From Epiperipatus broadwayi (taxonomy: Eukaryota > Onychophora > Udeonychophora > Euonychophora > Peripatidae), in NCBI GenBank assembly GCA_028023455.1, contig JAQFVV010013068.1, positions 1-64,000 of the forward strand: a DNA stretch of 64,000 nt. The letters run 5' to 3'. The stretch's first letter is position 1. The number at the start of each line of letters is the position of its first letter. The notes under the pieces were generated by a model. The model saw only the letters and a list, made by a program, of their open reading frames with translations, did not search any database and was not told the DNA's origin. Of this stretch, positions 33,451 to 46,587 are shown piece after piece. Made by a program: the position numbers and the translations under genes.

Positions 33451-34226
33451 GTATTTGTAAGTTGTTATTATAATATAATAAAGATTTATATTATATTTTA
33501 TTTATTATAAGATAAACAACATAAAGGAATATTATTCCTTAGAATTAAGTAATTCTACATAATAAATGTCATCACTATCAAAGATTTTTTTATTATTATA
33601 TTATGTACTTCACTGAAGTGTATTAAATGTTAGATACATACTGTTGTCAGTTTAATTGCTTTGTTGTGATATAGTTTGGTTTGTGCCTATTGCAACTTCT
33701 TATATGGACATATTAACACATATGCCATATGGTGTATTTTATTGGAAAATTTGTTGCACATATTTGAGAATATTACTGTTCTCAATAGCAAAAATTTAAC
33801 TTAAAATGGTTTTCAAGATTCATATTAAATATTTTGTGACTGTTAGATTGAAATTGATGGTTTATCTGCCAGTGATAAATTTGTACTGTCTATATTAGAT
33901 AACGAGTTCTAGTTTTCATCCTATTCTATGATTAAGCATATTAATCATGTGATATTATTGTTGGTATTATATTAAAAATGAAAATACAGTTTTTAAAATG
34001 AGTTAAATAATGAAATGAAAATAAAATTGCATGTATTATGTTGCATAAAGCTATGTTTAATATATATATTTTAAAAAAAGCTTATTTAAAGGTTATTCTG
34101 GAAAATATATAGAATCTAATTACAGTACATAGTATAAATTATATACATATATATAATAATCAAAAAAGCAAGTCATATATAATGTCACATTACTTTTATA
34201 AACTTGTATTTACAAAAATGTAATAT

Positions 34227-34864
34227 AGAGAGCGTACCAATAGCTCAAAAAGCTCGAACGGGATCTTTAGCAACAAGGGAATATACACATAAATGGAAAA
34301 AATATGGGTGATTTATTCTGCATTTTGTGTAAGAAAGATATAGAAAATATTAGGCATCTTTTAATTGAATGTAAATGCCTGAAAGCAGAAAAGGTACAAA
34401 AAATGAAGCTGTGGGAGAATAAATATAAACAAAGTGATTATATAGAAAATAGCTTTTGGTTTTTATGCTGGGTTTGGCAAAAGACAGGGGATTTAGATAT
34501 AAAGACCATGGAGTTGATAAAGATTATGTTGAGGAAATGGGATGGAGCAGGATAGAAAAGAATATGGGAAACTTAGAGTGAGGAATGGAAAGAGAAGTCA
34601 AAGTGGCTAACAGATTTCTCTGGGCGTCATTGCTGAGAGATTCACAGTGCACACATCACATCTTAATTGATAAGTGCGGTACGAGTGCTAGGTTTTTGAG
34701 TTGATATTTTAGATCTAGTGTCCGAATATTCTAACTCTCCACTGACATGAGCCATAAGCTCAGTTTTGGTCTGGAGATGGGAAGATTCTGGTCAGAGATT
34801 TTAAATATTTTCTCATACCGCACTTATCAATTAAGATCTTGTTTGAGCTATTGGTAAGCTCTCT
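34227..34864. mobile_element. DNA element with inverted termini, LINE filler and hammerhead-like core
   Basis: Terminal inverted repeats start AGAGAGC and share TACCAATAGCTCAAA (22 of 24 bases). Flanking gtaatat (34220-34226) and gtaatac (34865-34871) look like a 7-bp target duplication. The inner part of the terminal repeat (ttaattgataagtgcggta) is also present inverted at 34664-34685 and 34813-34836. In the left arm it is separated from the tip by about 410 bp of LINE sequence (34250-34660), which matches the 3' coding region of the LINE at 28.5-33.2 kb. The central loop holds hammerhead-like sequence C2. Confidence 0.75.
34724..34788 (+). ncRNA. Decayed hammerhead-like sequence C2
   Basis: Homologue of C1. 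Inner stem I TCTCCA pairs with TGGAGA and outer GAATATTCT pairs with GGAAGATTC with one mismatch; GTC is at 34769-34771. The core reads CTGACATGA and the GAAAC box is lost. Its value is that stem I differs from C1 at several positions and still pairs. Confidence 0.5.
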
Positions 34865-35239
34865 GTAATACATATATATAATATTAAAATATGCAGTTTG
34901 TTTTCTTTTGGTTTAGATTAATAATCAATAGACCTCTCAATGTTGTTGATGTTTGTCACTGTAATTAATTGATTGAATTAAAATAACTTTTTTTAATGCT
35001 GCATTCAAATACAGTAGATTTTTTGGATGGAAGTATTCGGGATGTTATTTTTTGAGAAGAGTTCTCTGAATTTTTTTAAACATTTATATTGCATAAAAAT
35101 TAAAATAAATATTTAACAGAAATTTTAAATTTGCTTCTGTCTTTTTGTTAATTTATATTATTCTTATTTACTTATTCTGTAACAATTAATGCAAGATCAA
35201 CAAAATTGCAACATTTACTAATTATTTTGATTATTTTAG

Positions 35240-35453
35240 GTATACAGTAATGACGGAGTGTTGGAAAAATGATGCCTTTGAGCGACCTCTTACGGATAAA
35301 ATTTTGCTAAGGCTGAAGACAATTATAGAAAATAAAGCTATATACTGTAACTTCCAATGTTATGAACATCAAGTTTATCAAACTTTAGATTCTGACATTT
35401 ATAAAGAAATTTTATCAATGTCAAATGAAGAAAAAGTATTAGAAGACAAATAA
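35240..35453 (+). CDS. Receptor-type tyrosine kinase, last exon (subdomain XI and tail)
   Basis: Terminal coding exon. The acceptor is ttattttag, entry phase 2 joins with the previous exon to make LYTVMTECW, and the stop TAA is at 35451-35453. The three visible exons give 142 codons in one frame. TVMTECWKNDAFERPL is subdomain XI with the conserved CW and the Arg that salt-bridges to the APE glutamate. A tail of about 60 residues has three tyrosines (KAIYCNF, HQVYQTL, SDIYKEI) that could be docking sites. The KAIYCN...YEHQVYQTLD stretch loosely recalls the Tie receptor tail (KAYVN...Y), but this is a weak resemblance and Torso/PDGFR-like kinases are alternatives. An AATAAA signal follows at 35503-35508. 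Confidence 0.9.
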
Positions 35454-35502
35454 ATAATGTGATAGTTGTAACCTATAATAGGAAATTAAAAATAATGCTA
35501 CT

Positions 35503-35508
35503 AATAAA
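35503..35508 (+). terminator. Polyadenylation signal candidate of the kinase gene
   Basis: AATAAA 50 bp after the stop codon. In sequence this AT-rich such hexamers are common by chance, so position is the only argument. Confidence 0.4.
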
Positions 35509-35509
35509 A

Positions 35510-36480
35510 AAATCATTCATTTATTTTACCCTTTTTTTGATTATTTTTTTTTGTAGAATTTATAGTTATAATTACTCTAAAAATCATTGATGTTAACAGA
35601 ATCTCTCAGTGTTCATCTAAACATATTTTTTAAAGAAAATTGGTTTGTGATTTTATATTTTGATGAATATTGTTTATACTGACTATTTTTAAAAGAAAAA
35701 AGAAGTTCAAGATTAAAGGTTATGCTATTATATTTATAAAATATCTGTCATTTATTTTTATTCTATCTATGTATTTTTTCAAAAAACATTCATTTTTACC
35801 ACTAGTTTAGTCCTAATTTCTCTTTTGATCACATTCTCCCTTTTATTATATATATCTCACAATTTTAAATTTGATGGTTTTAATTTTATATCCACACAAA
35901 TTATAAAAAAAATTTTAATTTTTTACATTTTTTAGGACTTTCCTTGTTCCAGTTTTAGATAATAATTTTATTTAATTCAGTTTTATTTTTATTTAATTAG
36001 CAGGAAAAAATACCTAAGTAAAAGTGAAAGAAAGATATGGGAGTACTTTTAATTGTAAAATATTCCTATCTTTCATTTGTTTTAATCAAAAGCTATTCGA
36101 TTTTCTAAATGAATTTTTCATTTACTTTAAACAATTTTTTTCGAACAATCCTTTAAAATGAAATAAATAGATTTTAAACAGAAATATAAACAAAAAGGTT
36201 TGGGAAATCTGTTGTTTTAATTTAGCAACGAAACAAAATACTTTTTAGGTAGTTTGAAGGCAATTTTTTTAAACTGAAAATTTTAAAAAAATATTTCAAA
36301 CAATAAATTATCTTTAAATTAATAAATTAGGAGAAAACCTTTCAAGCTAAGGAATGATTCAACATGTAGGTTTTTTTTTATTTTGTGGGTTATTATTATT
36401 ATATTTTATTTTGTTTCATTGTTATCATTTTTTAGTTTTATAATTTTTTTTATTTTTGTGTTGTTGTTGTTCTTATTATT
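35510..36480. other. 3' flank of the kinase gene, nothing recognised
   Basis: AT-rich sequence with poly-T and (tta)n stretches. It may include the rest of the 3' untranslated region. No frame, repeat or RNA gene supported. Confidence 0.4.
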
Positions 36481-36499
36481 ATTTTATTACATTCATTGT

Positions 36500-37175
36500 T
36501 TTGTGCTGTGTCCAGCGGCACTCTATTGCCTGCTGGATTGCAAACAGAAATACTACAAGTAATTGCTAATTAATGAAGCGGCAAATACATTTAAGTAACA
36601 AGAATTTATTTACAGAGTTATACGAAGATAATCAATCTGCTTAATATATACATATATGACGATTATATACACACGCTATATAAATAACAATAAGGGCCCA
36701 AAGGTGTAACAAAATAATAATAAGATCAATACGACCTGCTTACAGTTTCTAAGTTTACTTTTGAATGTCCAGAGGTAAACTTCTCCGCAAGGCTAAGTGG
36801 AGGAGGAAGCTGACTGGGGCAACTGAGGAAATGGCACATCTGCCTTTCAAGACATTCACTTAAAAAGTGTCTCGTCTCATTCTATTCTGACTCTTATGTC
36901 CCTTTCTCATTGTTTTTTAGTGTAGACTCCCTTGGTTGGACATCCCTGTCCACGTGGTGATCATCTCTTTAGTTGCTTTATTCGATCCCTGATCAGACAA
37001 CGCAATTATCTTGGAATTGTCTATTTTAAGCAATGTCTTTGTTTACGTTATCTAAATCCTTTGCTCGAATTCATCTAACTTTTTTGATAAGTTAAATTAT
37101 AATTTTTCCATTAATTAAATTATTTAATTAGCCTAATGCTTTTATAAAATATTGGAAATGCCATTGGCATCCACG
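36500..37175. repeat. GC-richer insertion of unknown type
   Basis: Noticeably richer in G and C than its surroundings (ccagcggcactctattgcct near 36512, aggctaagtggaggaggaag near 36796, ggacatccctgtccacgtgg near 36939). No open frame and no second copy in the window. The texture is like a solo LTR, but I could not define both ends. Confidence 0.3.
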
Positions 37176-37909
37176 CACATATATTTAGTTTACCGTTATA
37201 TCATTTATAACACTATTGTGTTTATATAAATATACACACATAATTAGAAATCCGTTTAGTTTTCAATTATAATTATTATTTGACTAATAATACGTATTCT
37301 GTGTATACATAAATATACACACACATTTAACATTTTGTTAAATAGACTAATTTAAACAAGTATAAAGATAGCTTTTGCAACGAATAATCTACCACAAAAC
37401 AAAGCCATGCCTATGCCCTGATTAAAAAAAAACAGTGAAGATGACCAACCCAAACCACGAGATTCTTTTAAATGTATCCTAATAGCTTTTTCAATAATTA
37501 TAAAAAAGCACTAATTTTAAGATTTACCTCAGTCCTGGTTTTAATATTGTATTAGTCTTTTTTTATTACATATGTTTTATTTTTATAATAATTTTATTCT
37601 AGCATGCATCTATAATCTACAGTCATTCTTATGAAACCACATAGTACATATTAATGACTAAAATAAATAAATAATCTACAAGAAATATACCACATTTATT
37701 ATTAAATTTTAAGCAACAATATATTAAATAAAAGCAATAATAGATTTTAATATTTTACATTTAAATTAATGAATACAATCCATAACAAACAAAATGAAGA
37801 CATGAGGCCAAATACAAAGTGACAAAAAATTAAACATCAAAAAGTAATTCTTTTAGAACAAAAACCATATTAAATAAAGCATAAAAATGGTTTGTTTTAG
37901 CAAGCAAGA

Positions 37910-38900
37910 ATTAATCTATTGTAACAGTATGGGTCAGGGTGAAATGGGATTACATCGCTTCATAATTGGGTTGCCATTTGTAACAGCATACAATGAATGA
38001 GAGAAAATAATATAGAGTTAACAATATAGGGCAATGAGAAATCATCATCATTGCTATCAAATACAATATAAAAGAAATGAGCATGAGAGATCAACAAAAA
38101 CAAAACAAGATGCACTAGCAGAAAGCATAATTAACTATAAGTTTACCAGCATTATAAATAAGTATAAGCAACACTCATCATTATGAGTGATTAACAATAC
38201 AATAAATCAACACTCAAACTGGTAACTGGATTTGAAATGGGACTATATAGACCAGACTAACTATTTAGCCTTTGCCAACTTGGGGCAATTATTTAAACAC
38301 AAATTGGATGCACCAACTTAAGTGCTAATCCATCAGTACAATCATAGAAAAAAATAATGATGGGATATTAAAACATGCTGATCATCAGCAATGCTCTGGC
38401 CATTTAGTATTATTGATGTACTAGCCAACTATAAACTTAATGTCTAATAAAGACTAAACTAAATAAAATGTAGTGCATGAACTTTAAAGAATATTCCCTT
38501 CACACCATAATTAACAACTTGATACTCATACAGTAGTTATATACACCTTTTTATGTAGCTGTTATGCACACATCTTGCTCAGGAAGCAAGAATTCTATTA
38601 TTTATTACTATGCACAAGAGAGAAATAAATTAGCTTATTATAAATAGCCTTAAGTAAATCATAGGTTTCTGTTACTTATAAATAAATAATTTTTATTGGG
38701 ATCATCAATAAATAAATAAATCCTACAATATAAACTGTCATGATATAAGGTCACACATACTACAATTCATGAAACAGGAATTGGATAGAATAAAGAAACT
38801 AAGACTAAAAACATTTTTAGTTAAAACAATTATTTAATTTCTAATTAACAAAAAAAAAATGACATGATAGTAGATAATTTCAAACATCCACTTCATCAAA
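37910..38900 (+). repeat. Dispersed repeat family R, copy 3
   Basis: Collinear with 17930-18830 over about 900 bp, with many substitutions and indels. Shared blocks include aaagaaatgagcatgagaga, ctttaaagaatattcc and ttattgggatcat. Non-coding. Confidence 0.75.
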
Positions 38901-38959
38901 AAAAAAAATAAAGATACAATTAGATAAAATTATATTAACCAATCAGTTGATTTTAGTCA

Positions 38960-41900
38960 CAGATTCTAAATATATTAAACTGTTTCTTTAAAATAGTTAA
39001 AATTCTTTTTTCTATTTTTACAATATTTCCAAAATCAAAGATAACAGAACAATCTTTGGTTGAATTTTTTTTAAAAATTAACTATATGTTCAGAATTCAA
39101 AATAACAATCTTTGATTCAGTTTAGCAAAAAACAAAAAACAAAAACGTTACAACAGATGTTTTTTTCTTTTCCTTTTTAAAAATTATGTCATCATTTCTA
39201 ATAGAAATTTAACTGGGTTTTAGAAAAAAAAAAGTCTGACAATTTGAAATATTTTAACTTAGTGAAGTGTTTACTAATATCAATTCTAATACAACACAAA
39301 AAATTATTACTTTTATGAAAAAAAAGTTTTTTTTATTAACAAAAAATAGCACACATAAAAAATATCTCTAGCCATGGATTTATTGTTTATGGAGTTCTTT
39401 CAAGTTGCAATTCCCAGTTCTACTTCTGAGTGTTTCTTCCTGAAGGTTTCTAAACATGGGCATGATTAAATTTGCCCCTTTCTAAGTCTAGCAATTCCAG
39501 ATAAATGAAAAATAGAAAATTTAGTTCTCTTGAATTTTCAGATGTAGACAAAGACTCATGGTCTTGGATGAAGGCTAGGTTGCAGCCCACTTTAGGAGGG
39601 TTACCATTTCTACATTTTCTTCCAGTGAAGGTAGGTCACATGAAAAAGGGATGCCTAGCTTTTAGCTGAATTTAGCATATGGTCTTCATTGTACAAACCA
39701 TTTTAAGGCTCAAGTCATAGTATGATAAAAGCTTGATTAAAACTTCTGCTATTCTATTCAATAACTTATTAGCAGGATGAAACTTGGGATTCTCTCTCTT
39801 TAACATCCAATGTTAGGAATCTTCTATTTTTTACCAGAAACTTAGGTCTTGTCTTTCATTGACTCTCCCTATATTTTTTTCTAAAACAATCTTGCCCATA
39901 AGCCAATCACATCTGTCTCTCATATGATAATTTTCACAACCAATTGTTAATGGCCATATTTGTATATTCATGCAACAAAATCCAGAGTCCAGACAAAATA
40001 TACCAAAACTGATCTAAATGAAGTGGTAAGACCTCAAATCTAACCAAACTTCAATTCATTTACCATCACTCCAAGATTTAAATCCCTATGAATAATATTT
40101 GTAAGGTTGCACTCAGTCTCAATTTCTTTTCCAAACTGACTGAGCAAAGGGAGAGACTCAGAAACAATCTATAATTACAATTACTTAGCATACTATGACT
40201 TAACTAAATAATGCATATTGTACATATTAATGATAATAATTTAGAAAATTTGGAGTTGGATTGTGAGGAATGACATGAAACTAGTTATAATTTTGTATAA
40301 GTTTATTAAAATAAATGTTTAAATAAAATACAGCAAGGAATATTAATTATATAGTGTTAGGTGTATGTATTTACGCATGAAGGCATTACAGTAATGAGAA
40401 GATAATATTGATACAGTGGTCTCATCTTTAATATGGTAATTTGAATTTATAAAACTATCTGTAGTTAGTGAATCATGCCAGTTACATTTTGATATGCCAA
40501 CTTTACCCTTTGATTTGCCAAAATTATGAGCTAAAACACTAACCAGGATGATTAATATATATAGCATTAAATCTATTATATAAACATTAAAATAAACAAG
40601 CTCAAAATGCAGATTCTTTATGGTAAACCCGAGTATGGGTTGAGATTAATGCTGAAAAATTATTGTTAAAAGAGCAGAACTGGTTACCCTTAGGTTTTGC
40701 GCTTATAAAATACTAAATTTAAGGGTCGTAGTGTAAGTAATTCTTCACAGGCTTCAGTATCTAATACTAGGTACCTTGGACTGAATAGCTTGCCATTATT
40801 AATTTATAAAAAACATATAAGTTCGTGAAGTCAGACAGACTCTGAATAAAGTCATGGACTCTCGTGTTCCAGTTCTAAAAGATATAGCCATCTGAACTGA
40901 AGAATGGGTGGCTTGATACCATAAACCATCTTAAAAGAAAGGTGTAACAAGATGTTAGTACATGCTTAGTGCTTAATAAAGACTCTCACAACACCTAGTA
41001 ATACTAATATGTATATCTAAAATTTATTCAATTAAGGCACCTAAATAGATAGTTTCTGTCTATTGAAACTAACTTGACCCAGCTCTTGGATAGCATATAG
41101 CAATTATGCTAAGTAAAGGATTAACTAACTATTGATCCAGTTAATGTACAGAATCTGTATTTATATATATAAGGATTTAGTTAGAGAGGCAAAAGATTTA
41201 ATGGCCTTAACAACATTTAAAAATATACTTTTAATATCACCCTTAGTTATCATTTCCTTACAACTAATAATTAACTGATAATTCATTAAGCAAACCTTAC
41301 TAAACATAATGTAATTAAAATAATTAAAACAAGGATAATAATGAGTGTGTAGCAATCGGTTATTACCTATTAGAAAAGGATTTTGAAGCAGTGATTTATA
41401 TGTGCTAAAGAGCATTGCTCAATCTTACGCTGGAGAGTTTATAATTGTCTTTCCCTGAAGTTTATTAAAATAAGTACTCATTGCCTCAAAATGTTGGCAT
41501 ATCATAACATATACATTAAATAAATGAAATATAAAATATTTAAACAGTAATGATAAGCCCTTTTACGTGTACATGCTCAAAATTTCCAAAAATAGTTATT
41601 GAATGATTGGCGTGCCATTCAGTTATTAAATCAAAATAATTTTTACAGGTTTTTAAAAGTTTATAAAACAAAATAATAATAATTAAACAAAAATTTTAAA
41701 TAAGTTAAATAAAAGTGAACAATATTTATTTTGAAGAGCACATGTTGAATAAAATGTAATAATAAAAAAGCAATAGTAATTAAAACAAAATTTTGGAAAT
41801 AAACATAAAATCAACATAAATAGACATTATTTAATGAGATTTTTGCTGTTGTACATTGGATTTAAAGTCAAGTAAGACTGACATTTGAATGAACCTTAAC

Positions 41901-42100
41901 TTGATATTTATTTTAAATTATAGTTTATATAAATATATTCATTCATGTGAATAATTTTAAGTAAATATCATAATTATTTATCAATGTGATTGTATCATTC
42001 TTTTAGATTATGGAATTTAAAACCATTATCAAAAAAAAGTACTGGTAGTTTAAGGCTATTTCTTTATCAGAAAATAAATGCCTTTGAGTCTCATCCATAA
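38960..42100. other. Intergenic stretch, no recognised feature
   Basis: AT-rich sequence without convincing frames. The part at 39360-40200 is of more even base composition and may be a decayed transposon, but no protein motif could be read on either strand. Confidence 0.35.
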
Positions 42101-42115
42101 AAAAAACATCTAATA

Positions 42116-42587
42116 CAGGGGTGGGCAAATAATGGCCCAAGGGCCACATATAGCCCACTAAGAGTTTTTATGTGGCCTGCCAAGACAATCAGAAAAATCC
42201 ACCTTGAACTGAATTTCATTCCGTGTGCAACCGAAGATTCGTCTCATATTTTCCACTAGGATGGCCACGTCAATACACATGCGCAGTGTAGATACAATGT
42301 GCAGTGCTTTTCCAGTTGATCTGGTTAATTTCAATATTGTCTTTACATCAGCAAATACATACATTTCCAAACTTTAGTAAAACCATGAACCCTCCGAAAA
42401 ATGTAAAATCAGTGATGAATGTCACGTGTTTAATAAAGAATGGACAAACAAATATTTCTTTGGCAATATAGGGAATAAAGCAGTGTTTATTGGGTCATGA
42501 AAAAAAGTTGCACTTCCACAAAGTGGCCGCCGAGGCAACCTTCCACCAACTCTGCAGCCCCTGAGCCAAAACAATTGCCCACCCCTG
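42116..42587 (+). mobile_element. Internally deleted hAT transposon with a BED-type N-terminal remnant
   Basis: Ends are inverted: CAGGGGTGGGCAA at the left, and the right end is its complement. The 8-bp flanks atctaata (42108-42115) and tactaata (42588-42595) agree at six positions, the length expected of a hAT target duplication. The plus strand near 42398-42480 reads CHVFNKEWTNKYFF and GNKAVF, which resembles the start of ZBED5/GTF2IRD2-like hAT transposases where a zinc-binding domain begins. A stop follows and the catalytic domain is missing. Non-autonomous. Confidence 0.8.
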
Positions 42588-43029
42588 TACTAATAACATC
42601 ATGAAGCATTCAAAGGTCAAAGAATTGATTGAAAGAATTTATCATAATAAAAAAATTTATATTTTTAAAAATTTAAACGAAAAAATTATTTTACATTCAA
42701 AAATGGAACTAAGGCGTTTTAAAAACTATTCCACTTATAAAAATATTGTACATGGAATAAAAGTGTCTTATATTATTCTTAATTGCAGAAGGGGCAGTCG
42801 GCGAAAAATTAGTTATATCTGCAGTAAAATAGCCACTTGTAAATAAGTATGGTCATTCTAGCTAAAAAAAAAAAAGAAATAAAAATGAGAGAAGTGGGGG
42901 AGGGGGAGTGTGCTCTAAAAATAAGTTTTGTGGAAAATAATAAGTATACGAACCAATCTCTGAAATACAACTAAGTTCACTTATAGAACATAATTAGTTC
43001 AATTTTTTATTTACATTTATTGTGTGATA

Positions 43030-44470
43030 TTTTTATTTAATTTTTCCAGAAAACTTTTTTCCTGAAATCTTTCAGCACCACATCTAATTGTAGATTTTGA
43101 ATGTAGTCTCTTCCTTGTCATATCTTCCTACATTGCATTTTTTTAGAATGTCTTCAAGATAATCCTTATAATGGATATCAGGTCAATTTTTTTGCCACAA
43201 AAACCATACTAAAGTTCACCTCCAAGAACTTTTTAAAAAAATCTTGCATTCTTCATTCATTTTATATGCCCAATCCAATGAAGGCAAGATTATACTACAA
43301 TGGATCCCCATGGTATCAAATTCAGAATATACTGATTGCTTTTATGATCTGCCATAACATTTTGAGCATTTCAGAGAGCATTCAGCAAATGAAATTGTTT
43401 TTATGCCTTTATATTGTACTGATATGTTCAATTCTCACTTCTATAGAATAAATTAGATAAAATAACACTGCTCTAAATACAGTTTGTTCCAGTAGTTATT
43501 TTCCTGTGAAGTCTCTGTTGTGCATCATCATGTAAGTGCACTTTTCTACTTATAAAAGTATGAAGGTATTCAATGGTTTAAATTTTCAACTTAATAATCA
43601 TTCAAACAAAAGTCTCTTTCATCATTGTCTAATAAAGGGTATATTTTTTGAACATTTTCATATGTTCTACTTAAAACTTTAATTACATTTTGTAGATCCT
43701 TCCGAACTGGCTAAAATAGCACAATCATCCTATAATAAATCCAGAAACCAAAAAGAACTTTGTTTCTATTTTTAATTAATTCAAAATTTAAAGTTCCACT
43801 ATTAAGCCTGTATTGTATTATGATCCTTGTTTGATTAAGTCACCTAAAAACATTTCCAAAGACTGTTGTCATAAATTGAAAACAATACTGAAACAAGTAC
43901 ATATCTTTGTTCATCAGTTTAATGCCTTTTTCCATTCAGTAGTAATGATATTTCCTCTCAATTCATAATGTAAAAGGTCTACATCTAGAATAAATTTTCA
44001 TGAACTTATTTCAAACAATGCCATAAACCTGTCCTATTAACTAAATCAAATGCCTTGACTAAATCAATAAAAACAAGATATAAACTACTACTTTGTTCCC
44101 ACCATTTTTCTTGGAACCACAAACAATATTCATAGTACTTTCTTATTATCTGAAACCAAACGGAGTCTTTTCTGGTCATTCATCTATAAAAATATCTATC
44201 TTTGCTGTAGTGAATAATAATGCTTTTCTATAAAACTTATTAGAATCTTGTTTATTCCCTTTGTTATTTAAATTTTGAACAATAAAAGCATCCTTAAGAT
44301 CAGTGGCATAACTTGATGACTCCACAGATTCCTAAAAAAATTCCAATATTTTTGAAGTTAATGTGTCACCATTATATTTTAAGACTTTTCTAAGTATTTC
44401 ATCAGAATCTGCAGATTTTCCATTTTTTAAGACTACAAAGATCTATTTTGACTTCAGTAAATGGAAAATC
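43030..44470 (-). mobile_element. Decayed LINE reverse transcriptase
   Basis: Minus-strand reading in several frames: GKSADSDEILRKVLKYNGDT (about 44350-44440), the RT entry segment of RTE-like LINEs; LYLVFIDLVKAFDLVNRTG (about 44025-44090), motif A with its Asp; DLQNVIKVLSRTY near 43690, the region after motif C; and a KDYLEDILKKCNV segment near 43150. Frameshifts and stops throughout. Confidence 0.7.
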
Positions 44471-44779
44471 TGGTGATTGATGTTGATTACACTTGCAGGT
44501 CTCTTTTTCCAATTACACATCCGTGTGTAATAATATTATAATATGATGTCTGTATTTCTTGAAATCAATGTACATAATCTTGTAATTGAATATTTATAAA
44601 TACAGTAATTAGATTTGTATTTTTATATTGGACTATTTCCACCATCTAATATGTGTGTTGAATGTCTTTAGAGAAATTGGTAATAGTATGAATACTGAAC
44701 CCTACTGTGTGATGCTGCGCCTTTTCATCCAATGCACATCAATATACTGATTCATGGGCCAGCGGTTTCTTTACAGAAT

Positions 44780-45480
44780 ACTACTGTACAAAAATTTTTT
44801 TTTTTCAGTTTCTATACATAAAACTCCTATGGTTTTTTTTTTTTTTTCGTTTTTAATAAACAAACACTTTGTTTTTATATGGTGTGTGTGTGTGTGTGGG
44901 TGGGGGGGGGTGCTTTTAAATTATCGACTTTTGTTTTAATTTTGAGCTTTTTTTTTTTTGATTTTGAATTATTGATTTCCTTACCCCTTTCTATACATAA
45001 AACTCATACTTTTTTTTTTGCCTTTTTAATAAACAAACACCACTTTGTTTTTAGATGGTAGAGGGGGGTTGGTTTGCTTTTAAATTATTGTCTTTTTTTG
45101 GGATTTTGAGCTTTTTTTTAAAGCCATAAACAATTCAGTTTTAATTAATAAACCAATATTTGGTTTTTAAAGGGTGGATGGTTTGAATTTTAATTCTTGT
45201 CTTTTAGTATCTTTTGCTGACGTATTGGAAAGTTTGCATATTAATTTTAAATGTGTTTGAATATAGAATACATATAAAGAGGATAGATTAACAAAATATA
45301 TAAATTACTGGAGGGGAGTTGGTTTGCTTTTAAATTATTGTTTTTTTCCCAGGTCGACTTATTGATTTTGAACTTTTTTTTTTGTTGAAAAGCCTTGTTA
45401 ATCAATTCATTTTTAATAAACCAACAGTTGGTTTTTAGAGGGTGGAGGAAGATTGGTTTGATTTTTAAATATCATCTTTT
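44780..45480 (+). repeat. Degenerate tandem repeat with G-rich and T-rich blocks
   Basis: About five units of roughly 100 to 200 bp. Each has aataaacmaacamt, then tttggtttttagagggtgg-like sequence, then a ttttaaattattgtc block and a poly-T run. One unit contains (gt)n followed by a g-run at 44879-44911. Confidence 0.6.
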
Positions 45481-46341
45481 ATTTTCTTATTACGTGGTGT
45501 TTTTTTTAAAAAAATATTTACGCTATCGAAACCTTTATATGATAGCGAAAAGTTCTTCCTTTATTTTTTGCCTTTTTCAAAAAGCCTTAAGTAAACAATT
45601 TGTTTGACTCCAATAGATGAGTCTCAAAGCTTTAATGGGATTTTGGAGCCATCCAATGAACTTTCCTTATGCAGACATCAGGTACACTTGCAGAAGTGAC
45701 AACAGAATTCCCCAGATTCTGTAGTTGAATAAAACCATGCTCCTCCCACAAATGCATAGCTTTGCATCTGGCAGGATGTTGGTTCTCTTTTTGGAAAAAC
45801 ACAACAGTGTCAACTTCTGTGGCTGGCAATTCACTCCCCTTTCAACCAATTTTGAACACTTGCCGCACCAACATTTTATTGTTCTCGCACAAATTCATGC
45901 ATAAATGTGGATTTGTGCATGAACTTAGCAGAACATTGCTGAAAACCCTAACCTTTCCAGGTTGTATGCAGTTCAAAATCATAGAGAAGCATGCATGGCA
46001 GTCTGACAATTCTTAATATGTAATACTAAATCCACTACGCTTTCTCAAAATTTTTCCACAATGAATTTTTTGATAGTTTTGCATCGTTCAAATATGGCCA
46101 CCATCAAATCAGACCATAATGAGAGCTGAATTGTGTTCACTTGAGGAAGATTGTCACAAGTCAATGGGCGTAGTATTTCATTATGTAATTGTAGGATACA
46201 TTGCCCTCTAGGTGGCCTGTTACAGCTCTAAACAACTGTTGTAGTGATAGCCATAAGTTAGGCCACTAAAATGGTATATTGATATGTATTGTGTGAAATA
46301 CAATGCCATCAAGCAGCAGGGTTCAGTATTCATACTATTAC

Positions 46342-46587
46342 AGAGAAATTTAATTTTATTTAAATATTCCAAATACCTTCAACTGTTAGTAATATAACAG
46401 CAAACAAGTTAGTATATGCATCAACTGCTGTAATATCACAGCAGACAGGTTAGTATATGCACTAACTGTTAGTAATATAAACAGGTTAGTATATGCATAT
46501 ATAGTTAGTGCATATACTAATCTGTTTGCTGTGATATTACTAACAGTTAAATGTATTTGGAATATTTAAATATAATTGAATTTCTCT
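46342..46587. mobile_element. Palindromic MITE nested in the right arm
   Basis: Near-perfect palindrome from agagaaatt to aatttctct, with internal copies of gttagtatatgca in both directions. Its insertion separates two parts of the right arm that are contiguous in the left arm. Confidence 0.7.
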
